Source of the DNA: an uncultured Fretibacterium sp.
Lineage (GTDB): Bacteria; Synergistota; Synergistia; Synergistales; Aminobacteriaceae
Direction of reading: 5' to 3'
Assembly (NCBI GenBank): GCA_905373185.1
Contig: CAJPSE010000040.1
Coordinates: 1-10,957, forward strand
DNA: 10,957 bases
Shown here: positions 1 through 7,766 of the stretch, in pieces
How positions within the stretch are numbered: position 1 is the first letter of the stretch
Layout of the letters: every line of letters begins with the position of its first letter
Notes under the pieces: model-generated
Database searches by the model: none
What the model was told of the DNA's origin: nothing
What the model saw: only the letters and a program-made list of their open reading frames with translations
Position numbers and translations under genes: made by a program

Positions 1-12
1 TTCTTATTCTCC

Positions 13-225
13 CTACACCTTCCTGGCCACCGGAAACGCCGCCCAGGCTTTGGGCCACCCGGCATAAAAGGCGAGCTGCGTGATGATCTCCACCATCTCC
101 TCCCTCGTCACACCGTGCTCCTTCGCCGGCGCGATATGATATTTGAGCGGGCCGGTGACGGCATGGCCCTGTGACCGCCCCAACGCAAACAGTCTATACC
201 CTCGATCCGGCTCCAGGTCAAGCAA
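13..225 (-). pseudogene. Carboxymuconolactone decarboxylase (CMD)-family C-terminal fragment
   Basis: The translated C-terminal half carries the CMD-family hallmark GVTREEMVEIITQLAFYAGW followed by PKAWAAFPVARKV, typical of gamma-carboxymuconolactone decarboxylase-like proteins. The usual length is about 100-130 residues. Here only about 70 codons exist, and the family-like part begins near the KYHIAPAKEHG segment. The longest reading would start at a TTG (225) with no convincing ribosome binding site. The frame runs back without interruption to the TGA of the upstream methyltransferase gene, with no ATG in between. The N-terminal half, including the segment where AhpD-like members keep their Cys-His residues, is absent. 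I infer a truncated, non-functional gene 42 bases downstream of the methyltransferase. A very short expressed protein from the TTG cannot be excluded. Confidence 0.6.
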
Positions 226-267
226 TCGCGATGAGCCCGGAGTATTCGCCGGTTGATCGGTTGAGCT

Positions 268-1275
268 TCAATCCCGCTTCCTCAAAATATTTATGTCGTG
301 CGTTCCCGTGCTGAGGAGGGCCGTCCTGTTCTCCACCGGGCCAAACCCGGCTGCCTTTGCCATGTCCGCTACCTGCCCCTTGAGCACGCCTATCGGCATC
401 CCCTGGAGATTGAACGCCATGTAGCCCAGGATCATATCCCAGGGGCCAGAATAATCGGGCTCGATGCCCTCGTTCACGCACACGACCAAACCGCCCGGGT
501 TCAGTGCCATCCTAAGCCTGGCGAAGAAATCCGGGCCGCCCGCAATGGCGAACAGCATGATTGAATGGCAGAGGATCAGGTCATAGCCGCCGCCAATGTC
601 GTCCTTCGTAAAGTCTCCGGTCATGACGGAGGCCCGCTCCTGCATTCCGGCAAGGGAGACGGTCTCCTCGATCAATCTCTTCATGGACGGCAGGTCGAAA
701 AGGACGCCCGTACGCTCCGGGGCATCCCGTATGACGGCGAGCCCCAAGCAGCCGGCTCCGCAGCCGAGATCCAGAATCCTCCCGATCGAGCTGTTTTCCG
801 GAAGACTGTGGATGATGTCCAGCAGCTCCTGCTGGCGTATGCCGGACTGCGCGTCGCGCATCGCCGCGCCATAGGCCGCAAAATCCATGGACCGTTGGGT
901 ATGCTCCTCCGGCTTCGGCCCCTCCTTGACATGCCGTGCCACGTTTCCGAGGTTCATGCCCTGATTGCCGCAGAAAAAGGACAACACGCCCCCCATGTAC
1001 TCGGGCTTCCCTCTGACCAGGTATCTCGAGGTCTCGGGCATGTTGCGGAAGCTGTCGCCGTCCCGCTCCAGGAAACCGATGCCGTAAAGCCCCTTCAGGA
1101 GGTTGAGGGTGTTGTATTCGTTCCAGGACATCCTTCCGGACAGTTCCCCCGCGGTGACCGGCGTCTCCAGCTGCGTGAATACGTCCAGTTCAACCGCCCC
1201 CATGATCAACTGCCGATACGCGTGAATATACGGTAATGCCGTCAGCCGTTCGTAGATACCTGCCCTGTCGTTCAC
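268..1275 (-). CDS. SAM-dependent methyltransferase, O-methyltransferase (Methyltransf_2) type
   Basis: This 335-aa protein has the two-part architecture of small-molecule O-methyltransferases (plant caffeate OMT, acetylserotonin OMT and bacterial polyketide OMT relatives). An N-terminal helical dimerisation/winged-helix domain covers about residues 10-90. A Rossmann-fold methyltransferase domain follows, with motif I ILDLGCGAGCLG at 167-178, the acidic end of strand 2 at FDLP (Asp194), GDF at 220-222, YDLILCH at 231-237 and the post-motif LNPGGLVV at 258-265. It should transfer a methyl group from SAM to a small acceptor, but the acceptor cannot be predicted. The start is a GTG preceded by GGAAGGGGAG about 6 bases upstream. 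An in-frame TAA lies immediately before the GTG, so no longer start is possible. A divergent AraC-type regulator remnant and a palindrome lie upstream. Confidence 0.85.
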   Translation of the reverse strand: MNDRAGIYERLTALPYIHAYRQLIMGAVELDVFTQLETPVTAGELSGRMSWNEYNTLNLLKGLYGIGFLERDGDSFRNMPETSRYLVRGKPEYMGGVLSFFCGNQGMNLGNVARHVKEGPKPEEHTQRSMDFAAYGAAMRDAQSGIRQQELLDIIHSLPENSSIGRILDLGCGAGCLGLAVIRDAPERTGVLFDLPSMKRLIEETVSLAGMQERASVMTGDFTKDDIGGGYDLILCHSIMLFAIAGGPDFFARLRMALNPGGLVVCVNEGIEPDYSGPWDMILGYMAFNLQGMPIGVLKGQVADMAKAAGFGPVENRTALLSTGTHDINILRKRD

Positions 1276-1319
1276 TTAAATCTCCCCTTCCTGTCGTGTC
1301 CCTTACACATCGCCCACAA

Positions 1320-1343
1320 AATAGTTTTCTTAATCAAACTATT
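1320..1343. repeat. 8-bp inverted repeat upstream of the methyltransferase gene
   Basis: AATAGTTT (1320-1327) and AAACTATT (1336-1343) form a perfect 8-bp inverted repeat with an 8-base spacer. CACA and TGTG outside it extend the symmetry with a 2-base bulge. It lies 45 bases upstream of the GTG start, between the methyltransferase gene and the divergent AraC-type remnant. It is not followed by a T-run in either direction, so an operator is more likely than a terminator. The function is inferred from position only. Confidence 0.4.
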
Positions 1344-1412
1344 GTGCGGCGAACAAATTGGATGGAAAAAGTTTCTTAAGGACTTTTCCCGCCTCTTTTG
1401 ATGCCTGAAAAT

Positions 1413-1460
1413 TGGACGCAGGAAACTTTGATATAGAAACCCTGGATGCAGGAAGCTTGA
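1413..1460. repeat. Two imperfect 18-19-bp direct repeats, 30-bp period
   Basis: TGGACGCAGGAAACTTTGA (1413-1431) recurs as TGGATGCAGGAAGCTTGA (1443-1460), differing by two substitutions and one gap. The copies start 30 bases apart in the intergenic region between the methyltransferase gene and the AraC-type remnant. Paired direct repeats about three helical turns apart would suit AraC-type binding half-sites. They might equally be a local duplication in decaying sequence. Confidence 0.35.
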
Positions 1461-1617
1461 GGGTCAAATTCTTCCGAAATATAATCCACTCGGTACATAT
1501 CGGCTGGACCATATCTTAAATTATCCGGGCATTCGTTGTCAATGCAATTACCCGAAAGTTTGGCGATCGGACGAAAAGGATTGGCTGACGGGCGAATCGA
1601 GGAACTGGAGAGACGGA

Positions 1618-1869
1618 TGCACAAGCGTTCAGCAGTATATCGTGGTCCAGCGTATGCCCCATGCGGGACGCCTTCTGCGGGATACGGAGCCCCCCGTTTC
1701 CCGGATCGCCGAGATGGCGGGGTATCGGTGCATCGGCAGCCTGTCGGAAATGTTCCGAAGACATACCGGGATGAAGCCCACCGAGTACAGAGAGTTCATG
1801 ATGAACCGGATTTTTTCTCCCAATCCCAAAGCTTTTGCAGGTAATAAGCAGAGCGTCGACGAAGTATGA
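1618..1869 (+). pseudogene. AraC-family transcriptional regulator, C-terminal DNA-binding remnant
   Basis: The plus-strand frame from 1618 reads TSVQQYIVVQRM, then GRLLRDTEPPVSRIAEMAGY and SLSEMFRRHTGMKPTEYRE. This is the linker helix and second helix-turn-helix of an AraC/XylS DNA-binding domain, including the family signature around F-RR--G--P--YR. The frame stays open upstream to about 1500, but the translation there does not resemble the first helix-turn-helix or a sensor domain, and no credible start with a ribosome binding site is present. A complete AraC protein needs about 250-300 residues. I infer a broken regulator gene. It is oriented divergently from the methyltransferase gene and may once have controlled it. 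After YRE the tail to the TGA at 1867-1869 is not family-like. Confidence 0.65.
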
Positions 1870-2099
1870 ACCGTGCGGGGAGCTGGGACCTTCATCCGGC
1901 AGCTTTTATGAACCGCAATGCGCACCGATGGAGCACAAAGAAGTACGTCGGGCCGAAGGGGTACGAAGCGGCCAAGGCGTGCCTTTCGTCAGCGTTGAAG
2001 GTGAAACTGCCGGACTTTACTTCGATGTTGGCGCCAACACGGCATCCGCCGCCCGAAAGGCTGCAAAGAGTGGGATGTCTGATTGAACGAAGCATATGA
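1866..2099 (+). other. Possible orphan small ORF in decayed region, unidentified
   Basis: This 77-codon ORF begins with an ATG overlapping the end of the AraC remnant (ATGA). No clear ribosome binding site precedes it. Its second half (KKYVGPKGYEAAKACLSSAL ... ERLQRVGCLIERSI) has an amphipathic, protein-like composition, so it may be the C-terminal tail of a lost gene, but I do not recognise the family. A competing overlapping frame (1835-2086) looks about as plausible. Otherwise the stretch 1870-2119 shows nothing I can support. Confidence 0.2.
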
Positions 2100-2119
2100 A
2101 TGATTTATTCTGCGGAAAA

Positions 2120-2752
2120 TTACGGCAAAAAGTTTCCCCGCCCCTCCCTCAGATGGCCAACGTCGCTCAAGAGCGCCACACGCGGCATTCCGTCCGTGAA
2201 CTCGACGCAGGAGACGCCACAGTTCGGGACCCTGAGCCGCCAATAACAGGACAGCGGGACGTCGAGATAGTGACAGATCAGTACCTTGAGGACCGCGCCG
2301 TGCGTCACCAGCAGCGTGTCCCCGCCGGAGCTCGGCATGGTGCGTTCCAGCGCCGATACCGCCCTCCGCTGCACGTCCGCCAGGGTCTCGCCGCCGGGGC
2401 CGGGCATCCTCACCCGTTCGGGGCAGGAATGCCACTCCTCCAGCAGGGACGCGTCCTTCTGCGCGATCTCCCGCACGGTCATGCCCTCCCAGTCGCCGTG
2501 GTGGATCTCCATGAAGCCGGGGTCGGTCACGAAGCTCCCGCATTCCGCCGCCTCGAAGATCTTCCGGCCGGTCGCCTCCGCCCGCTTCAGCGGCGAGGAG
2601 AGCACCGCGTCCAGCGGAAAACCGCGAAAGCGCCTGGCCGTGAGCTCCGCCTGCCGCAGCCCCGTCTCGTCCAGCGGGATGTCCCTTTGACCCTGAAGAC
2701 GCCCCTCCCGGTTCCAGGCCGTCTCCCCGTGGCGCACCATGAAGAGCCTCAT
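2120..2752 (-). CDS. Histidine phosphatase (phosphoglycerate mutase-like) family protein
   Basis: This 210-aa protein is a branch-1 histidine phosphatase. The phospho-accepting RHG motif is VRHGETAWN (residues 6-14, nucleophile His8). SSPLKRAEAT (52-61) supplies the conserved Arg57. MEIHHGDWEG (81-90) supplies the acid Glu82, and VTHGAVLKVL (149-158) supplies the second His151. Length and layout match CobC/alpha-ribazole-phosphatase and GpmB-like proteins, so the substrate may be a phosphorylated small molecule or phosphosugar, and it is probably not a glycolytic mutase. The ATG at 2752 is chosen because MRLFMVRHGE gives the complete first beta strand. A purine-rich GAGAGAGAG lies about 9 bases upstream. 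The gene starts 49 bases after the TRAP permease stop, so it is probably co-transcribed. Confidence 0.85.
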   Translation of the reverse strand: MRLFMVRHGETAWNREGRLQGQRDIPLDETGLRQAELTARRFRGFPLDAVLSSPLKRAEATGRKIFEAAECGSFVTDPGFMEIHHGDWEGMTVREIAQKDASLLEEWHSCPERVRMPGPGGETLADVQRRAVSALERTMPSSGGDTLLVTHGAVLKVLICHYLDVPLSCYWRLRVPNCGVSCVEFTDGMPRVALLSDVGHLREGRGNFLP

Positions 2753-2801
2753 CTCCAGCCACTCTCTCTCGTTTCGGCGGCCATTGGCAGTCTATCCGGG
2801 T

Positions 2802-4811
2802 TCATGCGCTCTTCCTTCCGCGTAGGTGGAAGAAGTAAACGGTCAGGATGAGCACCACCCCGACCAGGTCGCTCGTCGTCCCGGGAATAAGAAGCCCCAG
2901 CCCGCCGGCGATCAGAAGCAGGCGCCAGTAGGATTTTATCGGGGCATTGAGGTAGCCGATGAGGCCACCACCGATCCCGAACAGCCCCACAAGGGCGGTC
3001 AGGATCATGGGCAGGGCCTCGGCGAAGGTCCCGCCGATCATGATGAGCTTGGGGTTGAGCGCGAACATGTAGGGCACCAGGAAGGCGGCGATGGCCAGCT
3101 TCGAGGCGTTGACCCCCGTCTTGAAGGGATTGCCCTTGGCGATGGCCGAGCCGGCATAGGCGGCCAGCGCCACGGGAGGCGTGATGTCCGCGATGATGCC
3201 GAAGTAGAAGCAGAACATGTGGGCCGCAAGAAGGGGGATGCCCAGCTGAATCAGGATCGGCGCGGCCACGGTCGACGTGATGATGTAGTTCGAGGTGGTG
3301 GACACCCCCATGCCGAGCACCAGCGACGTGACCATGGCGCAGCCAAGCCCCAGGAACACGTTGCCCCCGACGACCTGGAACATCCCGGCGCCGATCCTCT
3401 GTCCCAGGCCGGTCAGCGTGACCATCCCCACGATGATGCCCGCCGTGGCGCAGGCCGTGGCCACCGAGACGACGTTGCGCGCGGCCAGGGGCAGCGCCGC
3501 GAGGACCTGCCTGGGGGAGACCCAGGTGCTCCTCCGCAGAAAGGGAACCACGGCGGCAATAAGGACGCCCCACAACGCCGACCGGGTGATGGTGAAGCCC
3601 GACAGCATGAAATAGATGATGGCGCATAGCGGCAGGACGAGGTGCCCCTTCCGCAGGAGCAGGGGCCTTGTCGGCGGCAGTTCTTCGCGCGGCAGGCCCT
3701 TCAGCCCCTTGCGCCGCGCCTCGAAGTCCACCATGATCCATATCCCCGCGAAGTACAGCAGGGCGGGAATCAGCGCCGTCAACATGAGCTGCGGGTAGGG
3801 GACCCCCACCGACTCGGCGATCAGGAATGCGGCCGACCCCATCACGGGGGGCATGATCTGCCCGCCCGTGGACGCCGCGGCCTCGACAGCCCCGGCGAAC
3901 TCCGGTTCGTAGCCCAGGGATTTCATCAGGGGGATGGTGAACGACCCCGTCGACACGGTGTTCGCCACGGAGGAGCCCGACACGGTGCCCTGAAGGGCCG
4001 ACGACAGCACCGCCACCTTCGCCGGGCCGCCAACCGCCCATCCCGCCAGGGCGTTGGCGAGGTCGATGAAGAACTGGCCGATCCCCGTCTTCTCGAGGAA
4101 GGCCCCGAAGAGGATGAACAGGAAGATGTACGTCGAACAGACCCCGATGGGGTTGCCGATGACGCCCTCGGTCGTGATGAAGAGGTGCGTGAGGATGCGC
4201 GGCAGCAGATAGCCCCTCTGCGCCAGGAACCCGGGCATCTCTATCCTTATCAAGCCGCGCGACCCCATCAGGCCGTAGAGGATGAAGCACAGCGCGATGA
4301 TCACGATGGGGGGCCCCACTACGCGCCAACAGGCCAGGAGCACCAGGGACAGGCCGACGCCCGCCATGACGGTGTCCATTATCGTGTAGTCGCCGGCGCG
4401 AAGCTGAAGGGCCTTGAAGTTGACGATGAAGTAGGCGATCACCGCCAAAAATGCGGCGGCGAAGAGTATATCCAGGGGGTTGATCCTCCGGCGGCTCGAT
4501 TTCTTCGTCGCAGGATAGAGGATGAAGGCGAGGCCGACGGCGAAGCCGAGATGTCCGTAGCGCAGAATTTGCTGCGGCAGACGCCCGCTCAGCGAGGCGT
4601 AAAGCTGAAAGACAGCGAAGAGCACCAGGACTGCCGTAACGAAGACGCTCATGCCCCCGGAGAAGACGCGATAGCGCGAATCGCGTTCCAGCTCGGACAG
4701 ATCGACGTCTGTGGGGACTTCATTCAATTTTTCGCGATGGGATTTTTCACGATTGGAGTTTTCGTGATTGGAGTTTTTATGATTGTTTTTTTGATGGTTG
4801 AAAAGGTTCAA
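2802..4811 (-). CDS. TRAP transporter fused permease (DctQM type, TAXI family)
   Basis: This is a polytopic inner-membrane protein of about 669 aa, fusing a small DctQ-like membrane part to the large DctM permease of a tripartite ATP-independent periplasmic transporter. The first strongly hydrophobic segments begin near GGMSVFVTAVLVLFAVF. The DctM signature runs through GGPAKVAVLSSALQGTVSGS and SVANTVSTGSFTIPLMKSLG (about residues 262-300), then GGQIMPPVMGSAAFLIAE. It works with the binding protein encoded just upstream and should be driven by the Na+ or H+ gradient. I chose the TTG at 4811 because AGGAGG lies 9 bases upstream. The longer ATG reading (4874) would start inside a terminator hairpin. 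A GTG directly abutting AGGAGG is a less likely start. The hydrophilic N-terminus (residues 5-29) is a five-unit tandem repeat. The stop lies 49 bases before the phosphatase gene. Confidence 0.9.
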   Translation of the reverse strand: MNLFNHQKNNHKNSNHENSNREKSHREKLNEVPTDVDLSELERDSRYRVFSGGMSVFVTAVLVLFAVFQLYASLSGRLPQQILRYGHLGFAVGLAFILYPATKKSSRRRINPLDILFAAAFLAVIAYFIVNFKALQLRAGDYTIMDTVMAGVGLSLVLLACWRVVGPPIVIIALCFILYGLMGSRGLIRIEMPGFLAQRGYLLPRILTHLFITTEGVIGNPIGVCSTYIFLFILFGAFLEKTGIGQFFIDLANALAGWAVGGPAKVAVLSSALQGTVSGSSVANTVSTGSFTIPLMKSLGYEPEFAGAVEAAASTGGQIMPPVMGSAAFLIAESVGVPYPQLMLTALIPALLYFAGIWIMVDFEARRKGLKGLPREELPPTRPLLLRKGHLVLPLCAIIYFMLSGFTITRSALWGVLIAAVVPFLRRSTWVSPRQVLAALPLAARNVVSVATACATAGIIVGMVTLTGLGQRIGAGMFQVVGGNVFLGLGCAMVTSLVLGMGVSTTSNYIITSTVAAPILIQLGIPLLAAHMFCFYFGIIADITPPVALAAYAGSAIAKGNPFKTGVNASKLAIAAFLVPYMFALNPKLIMIGGTFAEALPMILTALVGLFGIGGGLIGYLNAPIKSYWRLLLIAGGLGLLIPGTTSDLVGVVLILTVYFFHLRGRKSA
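4725..4799 (-). repeat. Five tandem 15-bp units in the 5' end of the TRAP permease gene
   Basis: Five consecutive 15-base units on the minus strand (4799-4785, 4784-4770, 4769-4755, 4754-4740, 4739-4725) follow the pattern AATCRYGAAAANTCC. They encode the pentapeptides NHQKN, NHKNS, NHENS, NREKS and HREKL at the permease N-terminus. The unit length is a multiple of three, so copy-number change would not shift the frame. The three middle copies are closest to each other and the edge copies are the most divergent, as expected for slippage-type repeats. Base composition is AT-rich against a GC-rich gene. Confidence 0.8.
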
Positions 4812-4828
4812 CGCCGCCACCCTCCTGC

Positions 4829-4893
4829 AAAAAAACAGGGCCGAACCCCGGCCTGCCGGAACGGAGGCAGGCAACGAAAGAGGGGTTCAGCCC
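4829..4893 (-). terminator. Strong intrinsic terminator/attenuator between TAXI binding protein and permease
   Basis: On the minus strand GGGCTGAACCCC (4893-4882) pairs with GGGGTTCGGCCC (4849-4838), a 12-bp stem with one G-U pair. Inside it GCCTGCC (4872-4866) pairs with GGCAGGC (4857-4851), and the structure is followed by TG and seven Ts (4835-4829). It begins 15 bases after the binding-protein stop codon and ends only about 18 bases before the permease TTG start, next to its AGGAGG. Readthrough would be needed to express the permease from the upstream promoter. A ratio of many binding proteins per permease is the usual rationale for such intercistronic hairpins. Confidence 0.85.
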
Positions 4894-4908
4894 GAAATGC
4901 ACATCTGA

Positions 4909-5883
4909 CTACATGTTGGGGATCTCGATGCCCTTCTCCTTGTAGAAACGGGCCGCGCCGGGGTGGATGTTGCCCGGAATGCCGCGGAAGGGATTCTCCA
5001 GGGACATGTGCTCCGCCTTCCTGTTCACCCCGCGGAGCTCGCCGAGGTTCTCATAGATGGCCTCCGTGATGGCGTAGACGTCGTCCTCGCCAAGCTCCTT
5101 CAGCGCCACGAGCATGGACATCACCGCCACCGAGTTCACGGGATGGCCCAGCTTGTACTGGTCGTCCGGCGTCGCATACTCGGCATAGAAGGGGTACTTT
5201 TCCAGCAGCAGCCAGATGTGCCCGTCGTCGATGGAGATGACGTCTATCTTGCCCGTCAGGGACAGCTCGGTAACGTTCGCGTTGGGGTACCCCGAGCACA
5301 TGAAGAAGGCGTCGATCTGGTCGTCCTGGAGCGCGTTCTTCGCCTCGGACTGGCTGAGGAAGCGCTCGTCGATATCGTCGTAGGTCATGCCGTAGATGCC
5401 CAGGATCTGCCTTGCCGCAACCTCGTACCCCGAGCCGACGGCTCCGACGCAGATGCGCTTGCCGCGCATGTCGGGCACGCTTTTGATTCCACTGGCCTTG
5501 CTGACGACGATCTGGACCATCTCGGGGTAACAGGCGGTGATCGCGGAGAAGTTGTTCACGGCGCCGTCGGCGAACTGTTCCACGCCGTCCAGCGCGTAAC
5601 TGTTGACGTCGGTCTGCACCAGGGCGAGTTCGATATCGGCCTTTTTGAGGAGCCGCACGTTCTCCACGGACCCCCCCGTGGAGCTCACGGTGATGTTGGC
5701 CCCCGTATACCGGTTGATGACCTGCGCCAGCGCGCTTCCGAAAGCGTAGTAGTTTCCCGTGGCGCTCCCCGTGCCCATCAGGAAGCTCCCCGAGATCTTA
5801 TGCTCGCCCGCAAAGGAGGCGGGAGCCCCCAGGAGCAGGGCCGCGCTTACCGCCAGGGCCATCCAAACGCTCTTCCTCATCAT
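4909..5883 (-). CDS. TAXI-family TRAP transporter solute-binding protein
   Basis: This 324-aa periplasmic protein captures a small ligand for the TRAP permease encoded downstream. A signal peptide covers residues 1-25 (MMRKS, then a hydrophobic core, with cleavage after ASFA). The mature chain contains the TAXI hallmarks: GTGSATGNYYAFG (about 37-49), TVSSTGGSVENVRLL, IELALVQTDV, and the GKRICVGAVGSGYEVAARQI ligand-loop segment. The 3' end reads GNIHPGAARFYKEKGIEIP, normal for the family, so length is complete. The ATG at 5883 is preferred over an upstream ATG (5922) because GGGAGG lies 5 bases before it and the signal peptide then begins properly. Known TAXI proteins bind carboxylates such as glutamate or alpha-ketoglutarate, but the ligand here is not predictable. 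A sigma70-like promoter lies about 105 bases upstream. Confidence 0.9.
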   Translation of the reverse strand: MMRKSVWMALAVSAALLLGAPASFAGEHKISGSFLMGTGSATGNYYAFGSALAQVINRYTGANITVSSTGGSVENVRLLKKADIELALVQTDVNSYALDGVEQFADGAVNNFSAITACYPEMVQIVVSKASGIKSVPDMRGKRICVGAVGSGYEVAARQILGIYGMTYDDIDERFLSQSEAKNALQDDQIDAFFMCSGYPNANVTELSLTGKIDVISIDDGHIWLLLEKYPFYAEYATPDDQYKLGHPVNSVAVMSMLVALKELGEDDVYAITEAIYENLGELRGVNRKAEHMSLENPFRGIPGNIHPGAARFYKEKGIEIPNM

Positions 5884-5987
5884 TTTTCCCTCCCGAATCT
5901 GCGTGCTCCACAGAACCATCACGGATCCGTCGAAAACGGAAAAAATACAGCCGCCGCAAAAACCCCGATCCGCTCGGCACCTTTCAC

Positions 5988-6016
5988 AATATACTATAAC
6001 GAATCGGGCTTTTCAA
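5988..6016 (-). promoter_or_regulatory. Sigma70-type promoter for the TRAP transporter operon
   Basis: On the minus strand TTGAAA (6016-6011) and TATATT (5993-5988) are separated by exactly 17 bases. They sit in the 167-base gap between the malic enzyme stop and the binding-protein start. This gives a leader of roughly 100 bases. The region is locally AT-rich in a GC-rich surrounding. No second promoter was seen before the permease, so this probably drives the whole transporter unit. Confidence 0.65.
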
Positions 6017-6050
6017 GCGAGGCCCCTCCGCCAGGCGAGGGACGCGGGGC

Positions 6051-7226
<1,176 letters not shown>

Positions 7227-7247
7227 CGATACCCCTCCCGCCTTTTT

Positions 7248-7540
7248 TCAACAGGCCATCCCATCTTCCCGACGCCAGCGTGCCCCTGCCGCGGCTCCAC
7301 AATAGGCCTTATACATCAACAATTTGCATCCGGGAACCAACAACTCCCCAAGCATCCCTATCAACTTGAGGCCTTCCGGGCCGTCATGGGCATTACCGGG
7401 CGAGAGACAAAAAATCAACGGACAATCGGGCCCCGCGGCAACCAGATGAATCTTGGTGGTCCATCCTCCTCGGGACTTGCCGACAGATCGAGGTCCCCTT
7501 TATTTAAGGCCCCTGTCCCATCAGGATGAGTCTTAGAACG
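7248..7540 (-). pseudogene. IS5-family transposase remnant, frameshifted
   Basis: The minus strand encodes two adjoining pieces of an IS5-family DDE transposase in different frames. The first reads HPDGTGALNKG from about 7528, matching the family's H-x-x-x-x-GA-x-KKG stretch. After a frameshift near 7495 the second reads GPRSVGKSRGGWTTKIHLV, then FCLSPGNAHDGPEGL and LLMYKAYCGAAAGAR, ending at a TGA (7250-7248). The segment normally reading LLxDKAY, which carries the second catalytic Asp, has Tyr instead. The N-terminal third and the extreme C-terminus are missing, so the element is inactive. It marks the left junction of the AT-rich retron insert and abuts the malic enzyme gene. Confidence 0.7.
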
Positions 7541-7766
7541 GCATTGAGCACTTTAAAATTGCTGTGAGCGACATTGCCTTGATGGACCCCAAAACCGCAG
7601 GCAAAATTTTAACGCGTGGCAAAGACAGGTTTTGCACGTTTTCCGCTGTTTCTGACGGGTGCAAAATGAAAGCTGGCGCAACCTATGCAACAACACACTT
7701 TATTCCTCATAAGGCTACCATAACCTGCAGATTCGAACTCACACCCTCTATTATTGATAAAAATAG
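7541..7766. other. Unassigned junction sequence between retron RT gene and IS5 remnant
   Basis: No gene or RNA is recognised here. Base composition shifts from GC-rich near 7500 to AT-rich near 7760. It contains a perfect 8-bp inverted repeat, TTTTGCAC (7630-7637) and GTGCAAAA (7659-7666), with a 21-base spacer and no T-run after it. At 7610-7622 it holds TAACGCGTGGCAA, a 12/13 match to the retron a1/a2 repeat. A plus-strand ORF at 7564-7860 runs through it into the antisense of the RT gene and is probably spurious. Confidence 0.4.

Noticed and set aside
1989..2851. Alternative long ORFs over the phosphatase gene (minus 1989-2762, plus 2096-2851)
   Set aside because: Compositionally biased translations without motifs. 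The RHG phosphatase frame is clear.
4725..4799. Possibility that the short tandem repeats are a CRISPR array
   Set aside because: Units are contiguous 15-mers without spacers and are in frame within a coding sequence.
6000..6050. GC-rich CCCTC/GAGGG hairpin after the malic enzyme stop as a terminator
   Set aside because: The stem is only about 5 bp and no T-run follows, so I cannot support it as an intrinsic terminator.
7500..7560. A second reading, FKVLNAVLRLILMG, resembling the N-terminal part of IS5-type transposases
   Set aside because: It overlaps the HPDGTGALNKG frame, which aligns better with the segment preceding SRGGWTTK. The resemblance is too short to choose it.
7726..7746. TTCGAA flanked by short arms, resembling a tRNA T-arm, near the end of the RT gene
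   Set aside because: Only two of five T-stem pairs form on either strand and there are no acceptor, anticodon or D arms, so neither a tRNA nor a tRNA-derived attachment site can be supported.
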